Assembly (NCBI GenBank): GCA_007693395.1 | Contig: REDS01000104.1 | Span: 1-56,723 of the forward strand | Reading direction: 5' to 3' | DNA length: 56,723 nt | Source of the DNA: Balneolaceae bacterium | GTDB taxonomy: Bacteria; Bacteroidota; Rhodothermia; Balneolales; Balneolaceae | In this document: one piece after another, positions 21,223-29,150 of the stretch | Numbering within the stretch: position 1 is the stretch's first letter | Layout of the letters: each line of letters begins with the position of its first letter | The notes under the pieces: generated by a model | Seen by the model: only the letters and a program-made list of their open reading frames with translations | Told to the model about the DNA's origin: nothing | Database searches by the model: none | Position numbers and translations under genes: made by a program

Positions 21223-21243
21223 TCGTGTAATTACGATGAATAT
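21216..21243. promoter_or_regulatory. Candidate ArsR operator upstream of arsR
   Basis: A perfect 11-bp inverted repeat, ATATTCATCGT (21216-21226) and ACGATGAATAT (21233-21243), with a 6-base spacer, lies 13 bases before the arsR start. It overlaps the candidate -7 element, the usual place for repression by ArsR dimers. The core ATCGT-N6-ACGAT recurs before arsD. Confidence 0.75.
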
Positions 21244-21255
21244 CATTTAAACAAT

Positions 21256-21579
21256 ATGCCTGAATACACCTTAAAGCTGAATGATCCTACCGTTATAAGA
21301 TCTGCAGCAATTGCAAAAGCATTAGGGCACCCTGCGCGAATTGCTATCCTTAAAATTTTGGCTAAGCGTAACACATGTTTTTGCGGAGACATCACTGAAC
21401 TATTACCACTTGCTCAATCCACTGTTTCACAGCATTTAAAAGCATTAAAAAATGCAGGACTCATTTCCGGAACCATTGAAGGTGTTCGTACTTGCTACTG
21501 TCTTAATCCCGAAGGAATACTTGAGCTAAACACGCTCCTGTCAGAATTTAGTGATGAATTAGCAGAAACCTGCTGTTGA
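21256..21579 (+). CDS. arsR: Arsenite-responsive repressor ArsR
   Basis: A 107-residue winged-helix repressor that leaves its operator when arsenite or antimonite binds. ALGHPARIAILKIL opens the domain and AQSTVSQHLKALKNAGLI at about 53-70 is the recognition helix. Cysteines at 41 and 43 (TCFCGDI) occupy the place of the metalloid-binding pair of the CVCDL motif. Further pairs are at 80 and 82 and at the C-terminal 106 and 107. It is the first gene of the ars cluster and probably regulates both candidate operators. Confidence 0.95.
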   Translation: MPEYTLKLNDPTVIRSAAIAKALGHPARIAILKILAKRNTCFCGDITELLPLAQSTVSQHLKALKNAGLISGTIEGVRTCYCLNPEGILELNTLLSEFSDELAETCC

Positions 21580-21662
21580 ACCTAAGCATTAAATCCACAA
21601 AAACAGGATCTGCCTATTTGTATAATAGAGCCGCCACACTTATTAACTGCATAAACTTATTA

Positions 21663-22277
21663 ATGTATCCTCAACTTCAAAATTACATAAAAAAACTAAC
21701 TGATGACTTCGGCACTATCCCTGAAGCTCGGAGAAATGAGCTCGCTGAAGTTGCAGCATACATTTCAAAAGAGCTCAAAAAAAAGGACAATGCACATCTA
21801 AATTTTATATGTACCCATAACAGCCGCCGGAGCCACCTTTCGCAAATATGGGCACAAACTGCTGCTGCTTATTACAATATTGATAACGTAAAAACATATT
21901 CTGGCGGAACTGAAGCTACAGCATTTAACCCCAGAGCTGTTGCTTCCATTGAACGGGCAGGCTTTCAGGTAAAAAATCCCGGCGGGGAAAATCCGCATTA
22001 CGAAGTATCGTACAATGATAAAGCTGAACCGATGATCTGTTTCTCAAAAAAATTTGATGATCCATTTAATCCATCAAAAGGATTTGCTGCAATTATGACC
22101 TGCTCTGATGCCGATGAAAATTGCCCTTTTGTTCCGGGTGTATCTTTCCGTAAACCTATCACCTACAGGGATCCAAAAGAATCCGATGGCTCAGCTATTG
22201 AAAAAGAAACCTACGATCTGCGCTGTAAACAAATTGGTACTGAAATGTTTTACATGCTTAGCAAGGTACTCTCATAA
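21663..22277 (+). CDS. arsC: Arsenate reductase, thioredoxin-coupled type
   Basis: It reduces arsenate to arsenite so that the Ars pump can export it. The fold is that of low-molecular-weight tyrosine phosphatases. The P-loop is CTHNSRRS with Cys50 and Arg56. The stretch TCSDADENCPFVPG with Cys147 and Cys154 matches the CSDADxxC pair of the staphylococcal enzyme, and Asp170 sits in the DP motif. This cysteine triad indicates thioredoxin recycling. The Cys15 equivalent is Arg here. About 45 extra residues precede the domain. The frame is open from a TTG at 21576, but the ATG at 21663 fits the protein better. The gene lies between arsR and arsD. Confidence 0.88.
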   Translation: MYPQLQNYIKKLTDDFGTIPEARRNELAEVAAYISKELKKKDNAHLNFICTHNSRRSHLSQIWAQTAAAYYNIDNVKTYSGGTEATAFNPRAVASIERAGFQVKNPGGENPHYEVSYNDKAEPMICFSKKFDDPFNPSKGFAAIMTCSDADENCPFVPGVSFRKPITYRDPKESDGSAIEKETYDLRCKQIGTEMFYMLSKVLS

Positions 22278-22320
22278 TTCAAACTCTGCATGCGCTATTC
22301 GGCGTAAAAACAAATTGATC

Positions 22321-22356
22321 TTGGTTGCTAATTCCATTAATCGTATTTTTACGATT
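22321..22356 (+). promoter_or_regulatory. Second candidate ArsR operator with promoter, before arsD
   Basis: AATCGT (22339-22344), six T-rich bases and ACGATT (22351-22356) form an inverted repeat that extends to nine pairs with one G-T mismatch. Its core and spacer length equal those of the arsR operator. TTG at 22321-22323 and TATTTTTA at 22344-22351 are again 20 bases apart and fit the -33/-7 pattern. This suggests that arsD and the genes after it have their own ArsR-controlled promoter. Confidence 0.6.
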
Positions 22357-22380
22357 GATAAATGAAACTAATCTATACTC

Positions 22381-22965
22381 ATGAAATATCAAACTGATAC
22401 AAAAACAACAATCGAAATCTACGATCCGGCTATGTGCTGCAGCACCGGCGTTTGCGGAACAGACATTGACGATACACTGGCAGACTTTGCCAATGATGTT
22501 AAGTGGATAAAATCTCAGGGAGTTGAAGTAAAGCGATACAACTTAGCTCAGGAGCCAGAAGCGTTTAAAATGTGCGTGCCTGTACTAACTTATCTTCAAA
22601 AAGAAGGATCTGAAGTTTTACCTATCATCATTGTTAACGGAGAGATGGTTTCTCAGGGTGGCTATCCTGATCGCAAAAAACTATCTGAATGGGCTGCATT
22701 ATTTCCCGAAAAAAAGAATGGTGTTATAAATCAGACAGAACTACTTAGCGATCTGGAAAAAGCTGTATCTGAAGGAGATGAAAACGGTATGAAAACCTTG
22801 TTTTTAAAAGGTAAAAAGAACGATATATCCATCGAAGCACTTGTGGGTGCTATGCAAAGCGGGATAGACAATCGCCAGCAAGTTACCCAACGTACACTTC
22901 AAACTGCAAATGAACTGCTTGGTGTTCAACCGGGTAGCTGTGCACCGGGCAGTGGGTGTTGCTGA
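22381..22965 (+). CDS. arsD: Arsenic metallochaperone ArsD, C-terminally extended
   Basis: ArsD carries arsenite to the ArsA ATPase and has a thioredoxin-like fold. IEIYDPAMCCSTGVCG supplies Cys19, Cys20 and Cys25, corresponding to the essential Cys12, 13 and 18 of Escherichia coli ArsD. At 194 residues it is far longer than the usual 120. The extra C-terminal helical part has KKNDISIEALVGAMQSGI-type sequence and ends in CAPGSGCC (Cys187, 193, 194), resembling the distal cysteine pairs of the plasmid protein moved onto a longer arm. It precedes arsA by 41 bases. Confidence 0.92.
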   Translation: MKYQTDTKTTIEIYDPAMCCSTGVCGTDIDDTLADFANDVKWIKSQGVEVKRYNLAQEPEAFKMCVPVLTYLQKEGSEVLPIIIVNGEMVSQGGYPDRKKLSEWAALFPEKKNGVINQTELLSDLEKAVSEGDENGMKTLFLKGKKNDISIEALVGAMQSGIDNRQQVTQRTLQTANELLGVQPGSCAPGSGCC

Positions 22966-23006
22966 TCATCAGAGAGAAATAAAATAATCATCAATCAAAG
23001 AGAAAA

Positions 23007-24797
23007 ATGTTAAGAGAAATCACACCCTATATCTTCTTCACAGGCAAAGGCGGGGTTGGTAAAACCTCTCTTGCCAGCGCAACAGCTGTAAAGCTTTCGG
23101 ACGAAGGAAAAAAAGTTTTACTGATCAGTACTGATCCCGCTTCAAACCTGAAAGAAGTACTCGAAACCAATATCACAGAAAAAATTACACCGGTAAACGG
23201 GCTTCCAAATCTGCATGCAGTTAATATCGATCCGGAGATGTCGGCCGAGGAGTATCGTAACCGGGTGATCTCTCCCCTGCAGGATATTCTGCCGGAGCAT
23301 GAACTGAAAAAAATTCGCGAAGAGCTTTCCGGTGCTTGCACAACAGAAATTGCCGCTTTTGATGAATTTGCGCGTTACGTTGCCGGCGATGGCGAAGAGC
23401 AGCCTTATGATGTTATCATCTTTGACACCGCGCCAACCGGCCACACTCTCCGCTTGTTGGAACTCCCCGCAGCATGGAGTGAATTTATTGAATCCAATCC
23501 GGATGGAGCTTCTTGTATCGGTCCCTCATCTGCACTGAAAACGAGTCAGGCACGCTATCAAAAAGTAGTAGAACGCCTGCGGGATAAAGACGCAACTACC
23601 GTTTACCTTGTAACCCGACCTGACCGGCCTGCACTCAATGAAGCCGAACGATCCAGTAAGGAACTGATGGAGCTGGGTTTAAACAACCAACTGCTGCTTA
23701 TCAACGGATATTTTGAACCGATTGATGAAACGGATCAACTCGCCGGAAAGATGAAAGAGATTGCTGATGCAATGTTGGAAGATATGCCTGAACATCTGAA
23801 GGCTATGAATCAGCATCTGTTTCCACTGAGGCCATACAACCTTCTTGGCATTGCACGGCTTCGAAAAGTTTTTGAACCGCTCGATAAGGATGAGATTATT
23901 GCAGGCAGTAAAAACCTCATTTCTGATCATCATGAAAGTAATCTGCCAGATTTAAATCAGCTTGTTGCTGATCTCATTGCTGAAAAAGATCATGGTTTGG
24001 TGATGACAATGGGCAAAGGCGGTGTTGGTAAAACAGCTATCGCTGCTGCAATTGCTCTCAAGCTGGCTCGTGAAGGGTATCCTGTTCACCTCACCACAAC
24101 CGATCCTGCAGCACATCTGCTTGATCACATTGGTGAGATGGAAATCCCGGTAAACCTGACGGTTGACCGAATTGATCCGCGTGCCGAAAAAGCCGCTTAC
24201 ATCGAGAAAGTGCTCAAAAATAAGGGGAGTAAACTGAACGAGGAAGAGTTGAAGCTGCTCCGTGAAGATCTGGAATCTCCATGTACAGAAGAGGTGGCCG
24301 TTTTCCAGGCGTTTTCGAAAGCCATACAGCAGGCAAAACGGAAGTTTGTAGTAGTTGACACAGCTCCAACCGGGCATACACTTCTCTTGCTGGATACTAC
24401 CGGAAGTTACCACCGCGAAGTTCTTCGAAATACATCCATGGATGCCGGTAAATTAAAAACGCCCTACATGTATCTTCAGGATGGCGATTTTGCAAAATTG
24501 TTGATTGTAGCCCTGCCGGAAACCACTCCTATTACAGAAGCGGCAAAATTGCAGGATGATCTGAGGCGCTCAGGAATTGAACCGTACGGATGGATTGCCA
24601 ACCAGAGCTTATCGGCAACATCAGTTTCAGATCCGTTGCTAAAACAGCGTGCAGCTGAAGAAATTCCTCAGTTAAAACTGATGGAAAATGAACATACCAA
24701 GAAACTTTACGCCATACCCTGGATAGCTGAAAACCGTATTTTGGAAACACTTGTTTACTCAGATAAAAAAGAGATGGAGAACATTTTATGGGCCTGA
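23007..24797 (+). CDS. arsA: Arsenite-transporting ATPase ArsA
   Basis: This ATPase is the soluble motor of the ArsAB arsenite pump. The 596-residue protein has two homologous halves, each with a deviant P-loop (TGKGGVGKTS at 12-21 and MGKGGVGKTA at 335-344) and a DTAPTGHTL signal loop (about 140 and 452). The three metalloid cysteines of the family are preserved at 111, 170 and 426. Full-length double ATPases are the ArsD-dependent type, consistent with arsD just upstream. Its end overlaps the Usp start by 10 bases. Confidence 0.96.
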   Translation: MLREITPYIFFTGKGGVGKTSLASATAVKLSDEGKKVLLISTDPASNLKEVLETNITEKITPVNGLPNLHAVNIDPEMSAEEYRNRVISPLQDILPEHELKKIREELSGACTTEIAAFDEFARYVAGDGEEQPYDVIIFDTAPTGHTLRLLELPAAWSEFIESNPDGASCIGPSSALKTSQARYQKVVERLRDKDATTVYLVTRPDRPALNEAERSSKELMELGLNNQLLLINGYFEPIDETDQLAGKMKEIADAMLEDMPEHLKAMNQHLFPLRPYNLLGIARLRKVFEPLDKDEIIAGSKNLISDHHESNLPDLNQLVADLIAEKDHGLVMTMGKGGVGKTAIAAAIALKLAREGYPVHLTTTDPAAHLLDHIGEMEIPVNLTVDRIDPRAEKAAYIEKVLKNKGSKLNEEELKLLREDLESPCTEEVAVFQAFSKAIQQAKRKFVVVDTAPTGHTLLLLDTTGSYHREVLRNTSMDAGKLKTPYMYLQDGDFAKLLIVALPETTPITEAAKLQDDLRRSGIEPYGWIANQSLSATSVSDPLLKQRAAEEIPQLKLMENEHTKKLYAIPWIAENRILETLVYSDKKEMENILWA

Positions 24798-25699
24798 AAT
24801 TCAAACATGCTCTTGTAGCACTCGACCAATCGGAAGCCAGTGACCTTATTGCAGACAGCCTCTCTGCATTTAAACAGTTAGGAACTTCAAAATTCACTCT
24901 GTTTACATCTGTTAGTATTTCATATCCCGGGAGTCTGAGCTCAAAGAAAAAAAGTAATTTGGAAAACAAGCTAAACATCTACAAGCTCCATTTGGCAACT
25001 CACGGATTTGATGTGAATACGGAAGTACGCGCAGCCATTAATGCATACACACCGGAACAAATTCTTAAAGCAGCACATGATTCTGGTGCCAATTATATCA
25101 TCATGGCAAACAGAGGGTACAACAAATTAAGGGAGCTTTTACTTGGCAGTACTGCTACTGAGCTTTTGCAAAGGTGTGACCTGCCTGTTTATCTGATGAA
25201 ATTATCTGTTTCTGACGAATCAGAAATGAGCGAAAGAAGATATTCTGCTATGACAGCAGGCAGAAAATCACTTGAAAAAATTTTGTTCCCAACTGACTTC
25301 TCTACAACATCCGACAGAGCTTTTGAGGTTGTTAAAGAGTTTGGGGCAAAAGCTGTTATAATCGACATTTTGCATGTGCAGGCTACTGGCAGGTCAGGGA
25401 TGAACGACCCCAAGATGCTTGAGCAATTCGACAGGACAGATACTGAGCGTTTGCGTGAATTACAATTTGAATTAAGGGAATTAACAAATGCAGAAGTCTC
25501 CATCAAAGTTCGTTACGGAGCAGCAGTTAATCAAATTTTAGAACAAGCAGAAAATTCAGGATCCACATTAATTGTAATGGGCAGCCAGGGAAGGGGCTAT
25601 GTTGAAGATATTTTTATGGGGGGTGTATGCCACCAGGTAGTCAGAAAATCACCAATTCCTGTCTTAACCATACCGGCTCATCGTGCAGAAAATACTTGA
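24788..25699 (+). CDS. Tandem universal stress protein inside the ars operon
   Basis: Two Usp domains (about 1-140 and 158-300) in 303 residues. The first has NRGYNKLRELLLGST, near the ATP-binding G-x9-GST pattern; the second has GSQGRGYVEDIFMGGV, where the last position is Val and not Ser/Thr, so nucleotide binding may differ between halves. The start codon lies inside the arsA end (10-base overlap), which ties its translation to arsA. A partner role in arsenic stress is inferred from position only. It is a distant paralog of the tandem Usp at 55486. Confidence 0.85.
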   Translation: MGLKFKHALVALDQSEASDLIADSLSAFKQLGTSKFTLFTSVSISYPGSLSSKKKSNLENKLNIYKLHLATHGFDVNTEVRAAINAYTPEQILKAAHDSGANYIIMANRGYNKLRELLLGSTATELLQRCDLPVYLMKLSVSDESEMSERRYSAMTAGRKSLEKILFPTDFSTTSDRAFEVVKEFGAKAVIIDILHVQATGRSGMNDPKMLEQFDRTDTERLRELQFELRELTNAEVSIKVRYGAAVNQILEQAENSGSTLIVMGSQGRGYVEDIFMGGVCHQVVRKSPIPVLTIPAHRAENT

Positions 25700-25745
25700 T
25701 TTCAGTTGCGATCTATAAAAAACTATTAAAATCATCTGATTTTCA

Positions 25746-26447
25746 ATGACGCTTACCATTATTGCCACGATCATTTTTTTGTTTACGATCACACTTGTAA
25801 TATGGCAGCCTAAAGATTTATCAATAGGTTGGTCTGCTACAATAGGTGCAGTATTAGCACTTATTGCAGGTGTGGTTAGCTTTCAGGATGTTATTACAGT
25901 AACCGCAATTGTATGGAATGCTACACTAACATTCGTAGCAATAATTATTATTTCGCTTATTCTTGATGAAATAGGATTCTTTGAGTGGTCTGCGCTGCAC
26001 ATGGCACGATTTGCAAATGGAGATGGTCTCAAAATGTTCATCTTTATTACCCTTCTTGGTGCCATTGTTGCTGCTTTTTTTGCAAATGATGGAGCTGCGC
26101 TAATACTTACGCCAATTGTTTTGGCCATGGTACGTGCCTTAAAATTTAAAGATCGCATGATTTTGCCTTTTGTAATGGCAAGTGGATTTATAGCAGATAC
26201 AGCTTCATCTCCATTAATTGTAAGCAACCTTGTTAATATTGTATCGGCAGATTTTTTTGGCATTGGTTTTATTGAATACGCCAGCAGAATGATTGTACCA
26301 AATCTTTTTGCAGTCTTAGCGAGCATTATTGTGCTCTATTTGCTCTACAGGAAAGATATTCCGCGTGAGTACTCACTTGATGATGTGAAAGAGCCCAGAT
26401 CTGCTATCAGAGATAAAAAATGTTCAGAATGTCATGGATCATTCTAA
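25746..26447 (+). CDS. arsB: ArsB arsenite permease, N-terminal half
   Basis: This is the first half of the ArsB/NhaD-type arsenite channel: 233 residues, about six transmembrane segments, with the conserved [18 protein letters not shown] near 113-130 and [23 protein letters not shown] near 145-167. After AIRDKK the frame leaves the family sequence and stops eight codons later. The expected next block is in the neighbouring frame (second half). The break lies in the cytoplasmic loop that joins the two inverted halves of this transporter, at a run of six A (26415-26420). It could be a real split, a frameshift mutation or a sequencing error. Confidence 0.8.
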   Translation: MTLTIIATIIFLFTITLVIWQPKDLSIGWSATIGAVLALIAGVVSFQDVITVTAIVWNATLTFVAIIIISLILDEIGFFEWSALHMARFANGDGLKMFIFITLLGAIVAAFFANDGAALILTPIVLAMVRALKFKDRMILPFVMASGFIADTASSPLIVSNLVNIVSADFFGIGFIEYASRMIVPNLFAVLASIIVLYLLYRKDIPREYSLDDVKEPRSAIRDKKCSECHGSF

Positions 26448-27043
26448 CCGTTTTATTGATTGGGTATTTTGTTGCCGAGTTTGTACACATTCCGGTCTCT
26501 TTTGTAGCTGGTACTATTGCAATTTTCTTCAGCATAGTGGGCCTGAAGAGTAATGCTGTGGATACCCGAAAAGTTCTGAGAACAGCTCCCTGGGCTGTGG
26601 TAATTTTTTCTATTGGAATGTATGTTGTGGTTTATGGATTGCAGAATGTGGGCCTGACAAATCTTCTTGCCGAGGTTATACAGTCTGGTGCAGATCAGGG
26701 ATTGTTTGCCGGAACCATGCTAATGGGTTTTCTTGCAGCATTTCTCTCTTCAATGATGAATAATATGCCAACAGTAATGATAAATGCACTCGCAATTCAG
26801 GCAACAGAAACCACAGGCTTAATGAATGAAGCACTAATTTATGCTAATATAATTGGTTCTGACCTGGGGCCTAAGATAACACCTATTGGTTCGCTTGCAA
26901 CATTACTTTGGCTGCATGTATTAGCAACAAAAGGAGTGAAAATTACCTGGGGATATTACTTTAAAGTTGGAATTATACTTACAATCCCAACACTTTTCTT
27001 TACACTTCTTGGATTGTATTTGTGGCTTCTGATAATTGGATGA
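26420..27043 (+). CDS. arsB: ArsB arsenite permease, C-terminal half
   Basis: The second half of ArsB in the other frame (207 residues, about six transmembrane segments). It begins [20 protein letters not shown], matching the region right after the central loop, and contains [16 protein letters not shown] and [22 protein letters not shown], the family motif of the second substrate half. One extra A in the A6 run would join both frames into about 432 residues, the usual ArsB length. Its ATG at 26420 also allows independent start with a 28-base overlap. Confidence 0.8.
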   Translation: MFRMSWIILTVLLIGYFVAEFVHIPVSFVAGTIAIFFSIVGLKSNAVDTRKVLRTAPWAVVIFSIGMYVVVYGLQNVGLTNLLAEVIQSGADQGLFAGTMLMGFLAAFLSSMMNNMPTVMINALAIQATETTGLMNEALIYANIIGSDLGPKITPIGSLATLLWLHVLATKGVKITWGYYFKVGIILTIPTLFFTLLGLYLWLLIIG

Positions 27044-27050
27044 TGATCCA

Positions 27051-28154
27051 TCAATAATTATCAACATGCTGTACAGATGAGAATTCTGGCAAAATATCCA
27101 TTATTGCAAAGTATAATCTCGATGCACATTGTTGCGTATTATCCAGAATAATTACTGTGTATTCATTCTGCGGGAAGTATGAAACCTGTGCGGTATATCC
27201 ATGAATTTCGCCCATATGTAAAAAGGTAGCGTGCCGTTCTTCCTGAATAGTCTGATAACCTACAAAAACTCCATAACCGTAATCAGCCATGCGCCGGGTT
27301 GTCATAATGCGAAGCATTTCTTCCCCGAGAATACTCTTCTCCTTGTACAGAGCGTGCACAAATCGTTGCATATCCAATGCTGATGAATACATCATACCGG
27401 CTGAGAAGCAAACCGTTGGATGAATAATCGGCGCTGTCTCAATTCCGTTCTCTCCGCGTAAGTAACCGCTGGCATATTTTGGTATCACAGCACCGGGTGA
27501 AACGAAACCGGTTTGATGCAAACCAACAGGGTCTAAAATGTACGTTTGCATCGCTTCCTGATATGGCATACCTGTAACTTGTTCGATGATTAACCCAAGC
27601 AGATAATATTCTGAGTTACCATAATCCCAGTCGGTACCCGGTTCAAAGTTCAATTCAAGATTTTTAAAGCATTCAGGAAATGTGTTTACATCGTGGCTCA
27701 GATATGCATCATTTTCGAGGAAACCTGGCAGGCTTATATAATCGGGAATACCTGCTGATTGAAGTAATAAATGTTCAATTGTAATTCGGTTACCTGTTTC
27801 AGGGGGGTAATCCGGCAGGTGATCCGTAATAAAATCGCCAAAGCACATTTTGCCCTCTTCAATCAACTTTAAAACCATCGTTGCAGTAAAAGTTTTTGTG
27901 ATAGAAGCAATTCTGAATCTGGAATCGACAGTTTGCGGTATTTGCCACTCAAAATTAGCCATGCCGTAAGCACCGCTATATATGATATTATTATTTTTTG
28001 CCAAAAGTACTACACCGTTGAATCGGTTGTCTTCATAGAATTCCTGAACAACGGCATCAAGTTTAATGGCTTCGTCTGTCTTATCCTGAAAAAAAGTAGT
28101 TCCTGAAAACGTGAACAGTATTAAAATTAGTAGTTTGCTTAAAAGTAGAACCAT
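27051..28154 (-). CDS. Beta-lactamase-like serine hydrolase
   Basis: A class C-type penicillin-binding/esterase fold protein (367 residues) with a hydrophobic signal segment at about 1-22. The nucleophile motif SITK is at 84-87, YGN (in DWDYGNSEY) is near 180, and HMGEIHG near 325 takes the place of the KTG box. Such proteins act as esterases, D-aminopeptidases or carboxypeptidases more often than as antibiotic-hydrolysing enzymes. It converges on arsB with seven bases between the stops. Confidence 0.88.
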   Translation of the reverse strand: MVLLLSKLLILILFTFSGTTFFQDKTDEAIKLDAVVQEFYEDNRFNGVVLLAKNNNIIYSGAYGMANFEWQIPQTVDSRFRIASITKTFTATMVLKLIEEGKMCFGDFITDHLPDYPPETGNRITIEHLLLQSAGIPDYISLPGFLENDAYLSHDVNTFPECFKNLELNFEPGTDWDYGNSEYYLLGLIIEQVTGMPYQEAMQTYILDPVGLHQTGFVSPGAVIPKYASGYLRGENGIETAPIIHPTVCFSAGMMYSSALDMQRFVHALYKEKSILGEEMLRIMTTRRMADYGYGVFVGYQTIQEERHATFLHMGEIHGYTAQVSYFPQNEYTVIILDNTQQCASRLYFAIMDILPEFSSVQHVDNY

Positions 28155-28311
28155 ATCTATGGGCTTAAGATAACCTCCTGCCTCATCTCTCTTTCGTTAT
28201 AATTTATACCTACATATCTAAAATACGACTTATCCATATTTTGGCCAAGAAACAATCGTCATAAAGTATTGATTTTGAGAAAATAGAAGAAGTAAAGACA
28301 CAAGAACTTTA

Positions 28312-29076
28312 TCAGAAAAGGATATAAAGCCCTGCAGCCAATGCAGCACCAACCAATGGTGCAGTTACGGGAACCCATGAATAACTCCAGTCGCTGCTGC
28401 CTTTATGAGAAAATGGAAGAACAGCGTGTGCAATTCGAGGGCCCAGATCCCGTGCAGGATTGATGGCATACCCGGTAGGGCCACCTAAAGCAAGGCCAAT
28501 GCCAAGTACCAACAAGGCTACGGGAAGTGCAGAGAGAGCTCCTAACCCAAAACCAACCTCTTGACCGTTAATTATAATGGCAGTTAGCATTTCACCATCT
28601 GCATTCAAAAATCCGGGATCGGCAATATAGAGCACACCGTAAATCAGAATAAAAGTCCCAATAATTTCGGTGATAAAATTCGACGAATAGTTTCTGATTT
28701 CCGGACCTGTAGAGAAGACTGCCAGTTTAATGCCTTCATCTTCGGTAACGGCAAAGTGATCTTTATATGCCAGCCACACCAACACAGCACCCACAAAGCC
28801 ACCAAGAGTTTGAGCCAGCATATAAGGTATTACCATTCCCCATTCAAAAAGGCCTGCTATGGCAAGGCCTAATGTAACAGCCGGATTGATATGCGCACCG
28901 CTGAACTGACCCATTGCAAAAACAGCCACAAACACACCCATGGCCCAGCCCCATGTTATTACAATCCAGCCACTGCCATTTCCTTTGGTTTTATTCAGGA
29001 CTACATTTGCAACCACACCGCCACCAAAGAGTATTAATATTGCCGTACCGATAATTTCTGCTATAATGGGAGACAT
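28312..29076 (-). CDS. Aquaglyceroporin, MIP family
   Basis: A six-helix channel (254 residues) with two half-helix motifs, NPA at 64-66 and NPARD at 206-210. The Asp after the second motif and the extended loop before it mark the glycerol-facilitator (GlpF) branch, not strict water channels. Such channels also pass arsenite and antimonite. No glpK or glpD is present here, while the ars cluster lies about 1.3 kb away, so a metalloid role is possible but unproven. Confidence 0.93.
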   Translation of the reverse strand: MSPIIAEIIGTAILILFGGGVVANVVLNKTKGNGSGWIVITWGWAMGVFVAVFAMGQFSGAHINPAVTLGLAIAGLFEWGMVIPYMLAQTLGGFVGAVLVWLAYKDHFAVTEDEGIKLAVFSTGPEIRNYSSNFITEIIGTFILIYGVLYIADPGFLNADGEMLTAIIINGQEVGFGLGALSALPVALLVLGIGLALGGPTGYAINPARDLGPRIAHAVLPFSHKGSSDWSYSWVPVTAPLVGAALAAGLYILF

Positions 29077-29150
29077 ACGTTTCGCTCAGTTTTAGGTTTC
29101 CTCCTTATTGGATTGAGACTAATAAATGATTTTTTGCCAAATAATAAAAA

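Noticed and set aside
23027-24413. Long open frames on the minus strand inside arsA
   Set aside because: They mirror the strong codon pattern of arsA and have no recognisable domain or start context.
26412-26424. Programmed -1 frameshift at the A6 run in arsB
   Set aside because: The heptamer would be T-AAA-AAA, in which the first tRNA would re-pair poorly, and no stimulatory hairpin is evident; it is kept only as a minor option.
27030-27060. Small hairpin between arsB and the serine hydrolase
   Set aside because: Only five pairs (TGGAT with ATCCA) and no T tract.
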